Source of the DNA: Nocardia sp. NBC_00508
GTDB lineage: Bacteria > Actinomycetota > Actinomycetes > Mycobacteriales > Mycobacteriaceae
Length of the DNA: 64,000 nt
Reading direction: 5' to 3'
Assembly (NCBI RefSeq): GCF_036346875.1
Contig: NZ_CP107852.1
Location: 5,704,001-5,768,000 of the forward strand
Shown here: positions 17,307 through 25,712 of the stretch, piece by piece
How positions within the stretch are numbered: position 1 is the first letter of the stretch
How the letters are laid out: every line of letters starts with the position of its first letter
Made by a program: the position numbers and the translations under genes
The notes under the pieces: model-generated
Databases searched by the model: none
The model's input: only the letters and a program-made list of their open reading frames with translations
Told to the model about the DNA's origin: nothing

Positions 17307-18131
17307 ATGGCGAACTACACCGCTGCCGATGTGAAGCGGCTTCGGGAGCTGACCGGCTCCGGCATGATGGACTGCAAGAACGCGCTGGCCGAGACCGACG
17401 GTGACTTCGACAAGGCCGTCGAGCTGCTGCGCATCAAGGGCGCGAAGGACGTCGGCAAGCGTGCCGAGCGCACCACCGCCGAAGGCCTCGTCGTCGCCAA
17501 GGACGGCGTCATGGTCGAGATCAACTCCGAGACCGACTTCGTCGCGAAGAACGCGGAGTTCCAGCAGTTGGCCGAGCAGGTCGTCGCCGCGGCGGCGGCC
17601 GCCAAGCCCGCCGACCTGGAGACGCTGAAGGCCCTGGACCTGGGCGGCAAGACCGTCGATGAGGCCGTGCAGGCCCTCGCCGCGAAGATCGGCGAGAAGC
17701 TCGAGCTGCGCCGGGTGATCTCGCTGGACGGCCCGGTCGCCACCTACCTGCATAAGCGTGCCTCGGACCTGCCGCCCGCCGTCGGCGTGCTGGTCGAGTA
17801 CACCGGTGCGGGCGACGCCGCGGCCGAGGCCGCTCGCGCTGCCGCCATGCAGGTGGCCGCGCTCAAGGCCAAGTACGTGACCCGCGACGAGGTTCCGGCC
17901 GACATCGTGGAGAACGAGCGCCGCATCGCCGAGCAGACCGCTCGCGAGGAGGGCAAGCCCGAGGCCGCGCTGCCGAAGATCACCGAGGGCCGCGTGAACG
18001 GCTTCTTCAAGGACGTCGTGCTGCTGGAGCAGCCGTCGGTCACCGATTCCAAGAAGACCGTCAAGGCGCTGCTGGACGAGGCCGGTGTCACCGTCACCCG
18101 CTTCGCCCGCTTCGAGGTCGGCGCGAACTGA
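17307..18131 (+). CDS. tsf: Elongation factor Ts
   Basis: The 274-residue protein is the EF-Tu nucleotide exchange factor. The N-terminal UBA-like domain has VKRLRELTGSGMMDCKNAL, followed by the core signature INSETDFVAKN and the C-terminal domain ending VTRFARFEVG. AAAGGAGG lies 10 bases before ATG 17307. It is the second gene of the rpsB-tsf operon, with a structured 170-nt spacer between them and a clear terminator behind. Confidence 0.97.
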   Translation: MANYTAADVKRLRELTGSGMMDCKNALAETDGDFDKAVELLRIKGAKDVGKRAERTTAEGLVVAKDGVMVEINSETDFVAKNAEFQQLAEQVVAAAAAAKPADLETLKALDLGGKTVDEAVQALAAKIGEKLELRRVISLDGPVATYLHKRASDLPPAVGVLVEYTGAGDAAAEAARAAAMQVAALKAKYVTRDEVPADIVENERRIAEQTAREEGKPEAALPKITEGRVNGFFKDVVLLEQPSVTDSKKTVKALLDEAGVTVTRFARFEVGAN

Positions 18132-18154
18132 GTCGCCGCACCCCCAGCGTGCAG

Positions 18155-18195
18155 GGCCCCCCGTCGACCGAGTGAACGCCGGTTGACGGGGGGCC
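18155..18195 (+). terminator. Terminator hairpin of the rpsB-tsf operon
   Basis: GGCCCCCCGTCGACC (18155-18169) pairs with GGTTGACGGGGGGCC (18181-18195), a 15-bp stem with one G-U pair and an 11-nt loop, followed by TTCTG. It lies 24 bp after the tsf stop and fits an intrinsic terminator with the weak U-tract common in actinobacteria. Confidence 0.88.
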
Positions 18196-18325
18196 TTCTG
18201 CTGCCGCTCGAATCGAATAAGGCAGGATAGGTGCCGCTCCGCCTTGTTCTACGTCACAGGCGCCTGCCGTGAGCACCGAATCGCCGGAAGAACGACAATC
18301 CACCGCCGAAGGAGACTGGAGACCC

Positions 18326-19054
18326 ATGACGGACCCGGGGACCGATCGCCCAGGATATCGGCGGGTGCTGCTCAAACTGGGCGGGGAGATGTTCGGCGGA
18401 GGCAAGGTCGGGCTGGACCCGGATGTCGTGCAGACGGTCGCCGAGCAGATCGCCGAGGTGGTCGCCAGCGGCGTCCAGGTGGCCGTGGTGATCGGCGGCG
18501 GGAACTTCTTCCGCGGCGCGGAGCTCGAGGAGCGCGGCATGGAGCGCGCCCGCTCCGACTACATGGGCATGCTCGGCACGGTGATGAACAGCCTTGCGCT
18601 GCAAGACTTCCTGCAGCAGCAGGGGGTGGACACCCGGGTGCAGACTGCGATCACCATGGGACAGGTGGCCGAGCCGTATCTTCCGCTGCGCGCCAAGCGG
18701 CACCTGGAGAAGGGGCGCGTGGTCATCTTCGGGGCGGGCATGGGCATGCCGTATTTCTCCACCGACACCACCGCCGCGCAGCGCGCCTTGGAGATCGGCG
18801 CGGACGTGGTTCTGATGGCCAAGGCGGTCGACGGTGTGTTCACCGCGGACCCGCGCGTCGACGAGACCGCGACCATGTACTCCGAGATCACCCACAAGGA
18901 GGTCATCGAGCGCGACCTCAAAGTCGCCGACGCGACAGCCTTCAGCTTGTGCATGGACAACCAGATGCCGATTTTGGTGTTCAATTTGTTGACCAAGGGC
19001 AATATCGCCCGCGCGGTCGCCGGTGAGAAGATCGGCACATTGGTTCGGTCCTGA
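18326..19054 (+). CDS. pyrH: UMP kinase
   Basis: The protein of 242 residues (261 from the upstream GTG) is an amino-acid-kinase-fold uridylate kinase that makes UDP. Conserved pieces are RVLLKLGGEMFGG, VVIGGGNFFRGAE, GMLGTVMNSLALQD, STDTTAAQRALEI and FNLLTKGNIARAV. ATG 18326 is preceded by GAAGGAGACTGGAGACCC; GTG 18269 in the same frame gives the length of the M. tuberculosis protein, so the start remains open. It stands just upstream of frr, the usual order. Confidence 0.95.
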   Translation: MTDPGTDRPGYRRVLLKLGGEMFGGGKVGLDPDVVQTVAEQIAEVVASGVQVAVVIGGGNFFRGAELEERGMERARSDYMGMLGTVMNSLALQDFLQQQGVDTRVQTAITMGQVAEPYLPLRAKRHLEKGRVVIFGAGMGMPYFSTDTTAAQRALEIGADVVLMAKAVDGVFTADPRVDETATMYSEITHKEVIERDLKVADATAFSLCMDNQMPILVFNLLTKGNIARAVAGEKIGTLVRS

Positions 19055-19105
19055 TACCCCGCGGACCGCGGATCATGACATGACGACGCTGTGGAGGAAA
19101 CGGCC

Positions 19106-19663
19106 GTGATTGAAGAAGCGCTCTTCGACGCCGAGGAGAAGATGGAAAAGGCCGTCTCGGTGGCGAAGGACGATCTCGGAACCATTCGCACCGGTCGGGC
19201 GAATCCGGGCATGTTCTCCCGGATCGTCGTCGACTACTACGGCTCGCCGACCCCGATCACCCAGATGTCCAGCATCACGGTGCCGGAGCCCCGCCTGGTC
19301 GTGATCAAGCCCTACGAGGCGAACCAGCTCGGGCCGATCGAGACCGCGATCCGCAACTCGGACCTCGGTGTGAACCCCACCAACAACGGTGACATCATCC
19401 GGATCTCGGTGCCGCAGCTGACCGAGGAGCGCCGCCGCGAGCTGGCCAAACAGGCCAAGGGCAAGGGGGAGGACGCCAAGGTCGCCATCCGCAACGTCCG
19501 GCGCAAGGCCATGGACGAGCTGTCGCGCATCCAGAAAGATGGCGAGGCGGGGGAGGACGAGGTCGGGCGCGCCGAGAAGGAACTCGACAAGACCACCGCC
19601 AAGTATGTCGGACAGATCGATGAACTGGTGAAGCACAAGGAAGTCGAACTGCTCGAGGTCTGA
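19106..19663 (+). CDS. frr: Ribosome recycling factor
   Basis: The 185-residue protein starts IEEALFDAEEKMEKAV and shows TIRTGRANPGMFSRI, IKPYEANQLGPIE, PQLTEERRRELAKQAK and GEDEVGRAEKELDKTT, all typical of RRF, which splits post-termination ribosomes with EF-G. GTG 19106 gives the same length as the mycobacterial protein and lies 8 bases after GGAGGAAA; the GTG at 19091 is part of that ribosome site. It is 51 bp downstream of pyrH. Confidence 0.96.
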   Translation: MIEEALFDAEEKMEKAVSVAKDDLGTIRTGRANPGMFSRIVVDYYGSPTPITQMSSITVPEPRLVVIKPYEANQLGPIETAIRNSDLGVNPTNNGDIIRISVPQLTEERRRELAKQAKGKGEDAKVAIRNVRRKAMDELSRIQKDGEAGEDEVGRAEKELDKTTAKYVGQIDELVKHKEVELLEV

Positions 19664-19831
19664 CGCCGACCAGCGGCATGAGTGAGTGCAGCGAGCGAAC
19701 AATGGATACAGCCGGGCAGCCGCTCGTGCCGGAGCCGAGCGTCAGCGCGGCGCAGGCATGAGCGGCTGGTCTGGAGTGTGAAACCGAGGGCACGGAATGC
19801 CGCCGGGGAAACCAGCGGCATGAGCGGGAAG

Positions 19832-19856
19832 CCCGGAGGCGGTAGCTTGCGTAACC
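19832..19856 (+). repeat. 25-bp dispersed repeat, copy 2
   Basis: This is the second copy of the element at 17165-17189 (24 of 25 bases the same). The surrounding frr-cdsA gap (19664-19931) also holds two copies of ACCAGCGGCATGAG (about 19670 and 19811) and words of the type GAGTGCAGCGAGCGAAC, so the whole gap seems built from short repeats. No gene is visible in it. Confidence 0.6.
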
Positions 19857-19931
19857 GCGACCGGCGCCGGGAACGCCGCCGGTGGCATACAGCGGAGGGC
19901 CCGCCAGGGCGGGGGATGAACGGAACGACGA

Positions 19932-20927
19932 GTGAGCGACGGGACAATCGTGGCCGAGAACGCCGCCGCGACCGGTGCGGCCGAGGAGCCGCCGGTGAAC
20001 GGTAGAGCCGATGCGAGGCAAGAGCACGCGAACCATGCCGGTGCGTCCGAACCTCTAGCCACATCCGAGGGCGACGCGGTGGCCGCCCATCCCGATCCGG
20101 CGCCGAGTGGTTCGCGTGCGGGCCGTAATCTGCCTGCCGCGCTGGGCGTCGGCTTCGGCCTCGGTTTGTCACTGATCGCGATTCTGCTGTTCGTGCCGAA
20201 GGTATTCATCGGCGTCGCGGCCGCAGGGGTGGGCGTGGCCACCTGGGAGGTCGCCAAGCGGCTGCGTGAAGCGGATGTGCTCGTTCCTCGGGTTCCGCTG
20301 ATCCTCGGCGGTCAAGCGGTGTTCTGGCTCGGCTGGCCGTACGGCGCCAGCGGTGTCACGGGCGCGTTCGCCGCCACCACGCTGATCTGCATGGTGTGGC
20401 GGTTGTTCGACCACGGCCTGCATACCGCGCCGCGAAATTTCTTGCGCGACACCGCGATCGCGGTCTTCACGCTGGCCTGGATCCCGCTGCTCGCCTCGTT
20501 CGCGACCCTGCTGCTGCTCGAGCCGGACGGCAACCTGCGGGTACTGACCTTCATGATCCTGGTGGTCTGCTCCGATGTCGGCGGCTACGTCGCGGGTGTG
20601 TTGTTCGGCAAGCACCCGATGGTGCCTTCGATCAGCCCGAAGAAGTCGTGGGAAGGGTTCTGCGGCTCGCTGGTGTTCAGCGTGATCGGTGGTCTGCTGA
20701 CCGTGACGCTGCTGCTGGAGGCCAACTCGATGATCGGCGTCGTCCTCGGCGTCGGCTTGGTGCTGGTGGCCACCTGCGGCGATCTCATCGAATCGCAGAT
20801 CAAGCGGGAACTCGGCATCAAGGACATGGGTACTCTGCTGCCGGGCCACGGCGGCATCATGGACCGCCTCGACTCCATGCTGCCTTCGGCGTTCGTGTCC
20901 TGGCTGGTGCTGTCCACCCTGATCTGA
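19932..20927 (+). CDS. cdsA: Phosphatidate cytidylyltransferase (CDP-diacylglycerol synthase)
   Basis: The 331-residue membrane enzyme makes CDP-diacylglycerol for phospholipid synthesis. A hydrophilic N-terminal extension of about 65 residues is followed by eight or so hydrophobic segments, the CdsA signature SPKKSWEGFCGS, and ESQIKRELGIKDMGTLLPGH followed by GGIMDRLDS near the end. The start is GTG 19932, after a 268-bp repeat-rich gap behind frr. The stop lies only 4 bp from the stop of the convergent small membrane gene. Confidence 0.93.
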   Translation: MSDGTIVAENAAATGAAEEPPVNGRADARQEHANHAGASEPLATSEGDAVAAHPDPAPSGSRAGRNLPAALGVGFGLGLSLIAILLFVPKVFIGVAAAGVGVATWEVAKRLREADVLVPRVPLILGGQAVFWLGWPYGASGVTGAFAATTLICMVWRLFDHGLHTAPRNFLRDTAIAVFTLAWIPLLASFATLLLLEPDGNLRVLTFMILVVCSDVGGYVAGVLFGKHPMVPSISPKKSWEGFCGSLVFSVIGGLLTVTLLLEANSMIGVVLGVGLVLVATCGDLIESQIKRELGIKDMGTLLPGHGGIMDRLDSMLPSAFVSWLVLSTLI

Positions 20928-20931
20928 GCGT

Positions 20932-21273
20932 TCAGCGATGCTTGGCTCGGCGGCGCAACTGCAGAATGCGCACACCGCCGACCGACGCCATGACCAGGGC
21001 GCCACCGATCACCGAGAGCAGCACCGTGACGCCGAGCGGAAGCGAGAAGTTCCAGAAGAACAGGTGCACGTCGACCTGATCGAGGTTTTGCAGGATGAAG
21101 ATCAGCAAGACGACCAGGATCAGGACGCCGACGACCAGCCCCGTCCAGGCGTAGCCGGTACGCGAGGCCAGCGGCTTCTCGACGGTGGCCGGGGGCGTAC
21201 TGCCCGGCGGTTCTGTGCGTGGGTGCGCTAGGTCCGGGTCCGGCTCCGGCGTGTGGTCAGGGTGGGTGGGCAT
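20932..21273 (-). CDS. LapA-like (DUF1049) small membrane protein
   Basis: The 113-residue protein has a Pro/Glu-rich N-terminus of about 45 residues and then two hydrophobic helices (GLVVGVLILVVLLIFILQN and LGVTVLLSVIGGALVMAS) flanking the LapA-type NLDQVDVHLFFWNFSLPLG. It ends in a basic tail (RRRAKHR). LapA proteins act with LapB in lipopolysaccharide control in E. coli; that role cannot apply directly in a mycolate bacterium. It is convergent with cdsA with no room for a separate terminator. Confidence 0.8.
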   Translation of the reverse strand: MPTHPDHTPEPDPDLAHPRTEPPGSTPPATVEKPLASRTGYAWTGLVVGVLILVVLLIFILQNLDQVDVHLFFWNFSLPLGVTVLLSVIGGALVMASVGGVRILQLRRRAKHR

Positions 21274-21383
21274 AACTCGATCATGGCGGACCGCTATCAC
21301 CGGCGCGGGGATTTCCTCGCAACGAACCGGGCATGTCGGGCCGACGTGGGCGAGGTTCGCCGTGATGGGACAATGGAGCAATT

Positions 21384-22493
21384 ATGACGGTCTCCCTGCC
21401 CCTCGTTTTCGATGCACCGCGCCGCGGCATGCCGCCGCGCCATCTCGCCGACCTCGATGCCGAGGGCAGGCGCGCGGCCGTCGAGGAACTGGGTCTGCCG
21501 AAGTTCCGCGCCGATCAGATCGCCCGGCAGTACTACGCGCGATTGCAGGCCGATCCGGCCCGGATGACCGACCTGCCCGCGCCGGTGCGCGCGAAGATCG
21601 CCGAGGCTCTGTTTCCGCCGCTGCTCACCGAGGTGCGGCACGTGGCCTGCGACGAGGGCACCACCCGCAAGACCCTCTGGCGCGCGGGCGACGGCACCCT
21701 CCTGGAAAGCGTGCTCATGCGCTACCCGGACCGCAACACCCTCTGCATCTCCAGCCAGGCGGGCTGCGGTATGGCCTGCCCGTTCTGCGCCACTGGCCAG
21801 GGCGGCCTGGACCGCAACCTGTCCACCGCCGAGATCGTCGACCAGGTGCGCGCCGCGGCCGCTTCGCTGCGCGACGGCGAGGTGGCGGGCGGCCCTGGCC
21901 GTCTGTCGAACATCGTGTTCATGGGCATGGGCGAGCCGCTGGCCAACTACAAACGCGTCGTTGCCGCCGTCCGCCGGATCACCTCGCCGGCTCCGGATGG
22001 TTTGGGCATCTCCCAGCGCAATGTGGTCGTCTCGACGGTCGGCCTGGCGCCCGCGATCCGCAAACTCGCCGACGAGGGCCTGTCCGTGACTCTCGCTGTC
22101 TCCCTGCACACCCCCGACGACGAGCTGCGCGACACGCTGGTCCCGGTCAACAACCGCTGGCCGGTATCCGAAGTTCTCGATGCCGCAAGGTATTACGCCG
22201 ACAAGACCGGCCGACGCGTTTCGGTCGAATACGCCCTGATCCGTGACATCAACGATCACCCCTGGCGTGCCGACATGCTCGGCGAAAAGCTGCGCAAGGC
22301 CCTCGGTTCTCGCGTGCACGTCAACCTCATCCCGCTCAACCCCACCCCCGGCAGCAAGTGGGACGCCAGCCCCAAACCCGTTGAGCGTGAATTCGTCCGG
22401 CGCGTAGAGGCCAAGGGCGTCGCGTGCACCGTCCGCGATACCCGCGGGCAGGAGATCGCCGCCGCCTGCGGGCAGCTCGCCGCCGAAGGCTGA
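21384..22493 (+). CDS. rlmN: Dual-specificity 23S rRNA/tRNA adenosine-C2 methyltransferase RlmN
   Basis: The 369-residue radical SAM enzyme methylates A2503 of 23S rRNA and A37 of some tRNAs. The iron-sulfur cysteines are C128, C132 and C135 (GCGMACPFCATGQ); the catalytic second-site cysteine is in GVACTVRDTRG near the C-terminus. NIVFMGMGEPLANY and NLIPLNPTPGSKW are also conserved. ATG 21384 follows GGAGCAATT. The order cdsA then rlmN is the mycobacterial one. Confidence 0.95.
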   Translation: MTVSLPLVFDAPRRGMPPRHLADLDAEGRRAAVEELGLPKFRADQIARQYYARLQADPARMTDLPAPVRAKIAEALFPPLLTEVRHVACDEGTTRKTLWRAGDGTLLESVLMRYPDRNTLCISSQAGCGMACPFCATGQGGLDRNLSTAEIVDQVRAAAASLRDGEVAGGPGRLSNIVFMGMGEPLANYKRVVAAVRRITSPAPDGLGISQRNVVVSTVGLAPAIRKLADEGLSVTLAVSLHTPDDELRDTLVPVNNRWPVSEVLDAARYYADKTGRRVSVEYALIRDINDHPWRADMLGEKLRKALGSRVHVNLIPLNPTPGSKWDASPKPVEREFVRRVEAKGVACTVRDTRGQEIAAACGQLAAEG

Positions 22494-22521
22494 CGCGGCA
22501 GCGGCGGCGAGCCCCGCCGGT

Positions 22522-23826
22522 TCAGCGAGAGATGAGCGAGTCGAGGGCCCGTTGGGCGCGGGGGGCGTGCAAGGGTGAGAAGTTGGGGTTGGTCCGCAGC
22601 GCATCGGTCAGCGCGGCGGCGGCCTCATCGGTGCGGCCGAGCGCCGCGAGGATCATGCCGCGGTGGTAGGCGAGGGCGGCGCTGCGCCAGCCAAGGGCGG
22701 CTGCGCGGTCGGCATAGCCGATCGCCTCGTCGTCGCGGCCTGCCTTGTGCAGCGCCCAGGCGAGACCGTCGGCGGTGAGGATGCTCTGGCGGCGGTCGAA
22801 TTCCAGCCGCGCCAGCCGCACCGCTTCCACGGGGTCGCCGTGGTCCGCGGCGAGCAGGGCGGCGTCCAGGTACTCGGTGGCTCCCTGCTCTTCGAGTCGC
22901 CGGAACTGGTCGGAGACCTCCCGATACTTTGCTGCTGCCGCATCGGGTCGACCCGCGGAGTCGAGCAGCTCGCCGAACTCGATCAGGTACTCCGGCAGTG
23001 GCGCCCTGGTGGTCAGTGCCGTGTATTGCGCGATCGCCGGTTCGACGTCGCCGCGGGCGGCGAGCACCTTGGCCATGCCCTGCTGCAGTGCGACGTTGTC
23101 GGGGTTCGCCAGAATGCCGGAACGGTACTGGCTTTCGGCCTCGTCCAGGTTCCCGGTGTTGAACGCGAGTTCGCCGAGGTGGTAGCGGCAGAAGGCGATC
23201 TGGTCCACCGTAGTGGCGGCGGCGAGCGCCATCTGTAGCGCCTCCCGGGCGTCGTCGGTGCGGCCGCGCAGTTCGAGGTCGTAGGCGGCGCGGGTGAACG
23301 ACGGAACACCGGGACGCAGGTCGAGCATCCGTTGCACAGCCGCGGTGGCGGCGTCGGCCTCGCCGAGTTGGGTCAGCGCGTCGATCAGGATGCCGTAGAC
23401 GTCGGCACTGTTCGGCCGCAGCATGAGGGCTTGTTCGGCGTGGCCGCGAGCGGCGGTGAAGTCGTGCAGGGCATTGGTGAGTGCGCCGAGCCCGATCAGC
23501 GCTTCGGCATTCTCGTCGGGCTTCAGCTCCAGCGATCGATCCAGCGCCCGCTGCGCCTGGCCGTAGTTCTCCGGGTCGCCGGTGATGCGGGCCAATTCGA
23601 CGTAGGCGGCGCCGAGCGCGGCCCAGCCGGTCGCATTGCCCGGCACCCGGTCCAGTTGCCCGCGCATCTGCGCGATCTGCGCAGCCAACGGATCGGCGGG
23701 GATCGGATCGGTGGTCGATGATTTCTCCGGCAATGCTGCGGTCGTCCCCACAATGACGGCGATCAGCCCGATCAGGAGGAGTGCGAGCACGGGCTTGCGG
23801 CGCACACGGGAAAGTATTTCGGACAT
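22522..23826 (-). CDS. Membrane-anchored tetratricopeptide repeat protein
   Basis: The 434-residue protein has an N-terminal membrane anchor (KPVLALLLIGLIAVIVGTTAA) and then about ten TPR-like helical pairs, for example ATGWAALGAAYVELARITGD, AEALIGLGALTNALHDFTAA and FCRYHLGELAFNTGNLDEAE. It should lie outside the membrane as a scaffold. It starts 95 bp behind the DUF4331 gene on the same strand, and the two kinds of protein are often neighbours, so a joint role at the cell surface is likely; the partner is unknown. Confidence 0.8.
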   Translation of the reverse strand: MSEILSRVRRKPVLALLLIGLIAVIVGTTAALPEKSSTTDPIPADPLAAQIAQMRGQLDRVPGNATGWAALGAAYVELARITGDPENYGQAQRALDRSLELKPDENAEALIGLGALTNALHDFTAARGHAEQALMLRPNSADVYGILIDALTQLGEADAATAAVQRMLDLRPGVPSFTRAAYDLELRGRTDDAREALQMALAAATTVDQIAFCRYHLGELAFNTGNLDEAESQYRSGILANPDNVALQQGMAKVLAARGDVEPAIAQYTALTTRAPLPEYLIEFGELLDSAGRPDAAAAKYREVSDQFRRLEEQGATEYLDAALLAADHGDPVEAVRLARLEFDRRQSILTADGLAWALHKAGRDDEAIGYADRAAALGWRSAALAYHRGMILAALGRTDEAAAALTDALRTNPNFSPLHAPRAQRALDSLISR

Positions 23827-23921
23827 GTCGAGACCTCGAGTGGTGCGGGATGGAATGGAAGTTGGTGATCGCCAGGTGGCGGGATCGGATCTGGGGCGGT
23901 CCCGCCACCTGGGCCTGGATA

Positions 23922-25550
23922 TCAGGCGCTCGGCGGGGTGAGCACCGTGGACCGGCTCGTCCGGCGTCGCCTCAGCAGCCAGCCACCGCCGACGATCAGC
24001 GCGGCGGCGCTGGCACCGCCTGCGGCGATCGGCATCCAGGGCATACCGTCGTCGCCCTGTGGCGCTGCGGCGGGTCCGGTTGCGCTGGTCGACTGCCCAG
24101 GCGCGGTCGCGCCCTTCGCCGGTAGCGCGACATAGGGGAAGGTGCTGGAGAACGACGCGTCGTTGGCATCGACCTTGTCCCCGGTAGCAAGCGCGTCGAC
24201 GAGCTTGCCGGTCTGCGCCGCGCCCTCCACGGCCTGCAGCGCGATATCGACCACGTCGTCGGTCAGACGCCGACCGTTGGGGAATCCCTGCAGGTCACCG
24301 CCGAGTACGCCGAGCCGGTTCGGCTGAGCCGTCAGCGGCACCGACATGTTCAGCCGCAGCATCTCCGACGGCCGGAACGCCGCGGAATTGGCATCGGCGT
24401 TGAGGATCTGCGAGTTCAGGTCGGCCTGGATGGGCGGCGCGCTGCCGTCCAGCGTCGGCGCCTTCTTCGCGATCCCGGTGAGGAAGATCTCCACCAGGTC
24501 GTTGCGCGGGGTGGCGGGTGCGGGCACCTGGTAGATCGACTCGATCAGCCGCGGCAGCTCTGGTTTGGTGACCCGCTCGACCACCTGGGGAACCCCGGCG
24601 TCACCGACCGGCTCCAGTCCGTTGAACGCGTCTTTCAGCCCAACCGGGACGACCACCTCGTTGACGAGCGGATTGCCGAGGCGCGACACCTGCACCGACG
24701 CACCGACCGGCATGGCGGCGCCAGGACTGAGCTGCAGCGTGCGGCGCTCGGTGTCACTCCACACCCCGATCACCGGGTTGCGCGCCGGGTCGCTCTTCAG
24801 CGCGAGATCGCGCATCGGCACCTGCAGCACAACGGTGTTGACGTTCTTCCCGGCGAGCGTGTCGGTACCGACCTCGGACAGGTCACCGCCGTACAGCAGG
24901 TCGAACACCCGCAGGTCGAGGAAGAACGGGTCCTCCGCGGCGCCGGCGTACACGGTGCCGCCGCCCGGCAGATTCTCGGTTGCCTGCTTGCGCAGCTCGC
25001 CGTAGTCGGGCATCGAGGCAGACCCGGTGTACGACGGAGCTGCCTGGCCGTGCGCGATCGGTCGCCAGTCGTTCGCGCCGTGGCTGACCGACACGGTGTA
25101 GTTCTGGCGGAACAGCAGGTTCTCGTCGCTCAGCGCGGTGACCGGCCCGTTGTTGTAGAGGAAGGTGGCGGCGCCGCGCCGATCGTCGGTCGTGAAGGTG
25201 ACGCGATAGCTGATGTCCGGCTTCGCGTTGCCATCGTTGTCGATGTTGATGTCGTAGTTGGCCTCGGTGGCCCACGGGTAGAAGTTCGGGCCGCCGTCGG
25301 GCTCCTGCAGGCCGAACCAGTTGGCGACGATTGTCACTGTGTCGGGCTTGTCCGGGCTGACGAACGCATAGACGTCGGTGTTGTCCACCGCGGGATCGGC
25401 GGCGATCAGCGGGGCCTCGCGGTGGCTGGAAGCGCCGGCGGTCGGCAGCGCGAGACCGCCCACCGTACCGCTCAGCACAGTGGCACCGACAGCTATCAGG
25501 GCGCCGGCGGCGCGGTGTCGAACGCCTGGCTGAGCCGATGATCGGGACAT
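23922..25550 (-). CDS. DUF4331 domain secreted, membrane-anchored protein
   Basis: The 542-residue protein has a signal peptide ending near ASS, then the DUF4331 hallmark SSHREAPLIAADPAVDNTDV and YAF, long beta-rich regions, and a C-terminal membrane anchor (MPWMPIAAGGASAAALIVGG then LLRRRR). The family is widespread and uncharacterised. ATG 25548-25550 is preceded by AAGGAAATCCC, and the frame open further upstream has no family similarity. It is followed by the TPR gene and divergent from the HD-GYP regulator. Confidence 0.85.
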   Translation of the reverse strand: MSRSSAQPGVRHRAAGALIAVGATVLSGTVGGLALPTAGASSHREAPLIAADPAVDNTDVYAFVSPDKPDTVTIVANWFGLQEPDGGPNFYPWATEANYDINIDNDGNAKPDISYRVTFTTDDRRGAATFLYNNGPVTALSDENLLFRQNYTVSVSHGANDWRPIAHGQAAPSYTGSASMPDYGELRKQATENLPGGGTVYAGAAEDPFFLDLRVFDLLYGGDLSEVGTDTLAGKNVNTVVLQVPMRDLALKSDPARNPVIGVWSDTERRTLQLSPGAAMPVGASVQVSRLGNPLVNEVVVPVGLKDAFNGLEPVGDAGVPQVVERVTKPELPRLIESIYQVPAPATPRNDLVEIFLTGIAKKAPTLDGSAPPIQADLNSQILNADANSAAFRPSEMLRLNMSVPLTAQPNRLGVLGGDLQGFPNGRRLTDDVVDIALQAVEGAAQTGKLVDALATGDKVDANDASFSSTFPYVALPAKGATAPGQSTSATGPAAAPQGDDGMPWMPIAAGGASAAALIVGGGWLLRRRRTSRSTVLTPPSA

Positions 25551-25712
25551 GGGATTTCCTTCGATAGGCGTAAATAACGGTGCAGCCAATGGTCGACGCT
25601 CGACCTGCCCGGCCACATCGGTCGATCGACCTATCCCCGACACGACCGAGCGCGACATCCATTCGACGAATTGCGAATGACGCGCTGCCATGGGGCGAAC
25701 TACCGTGGGAGG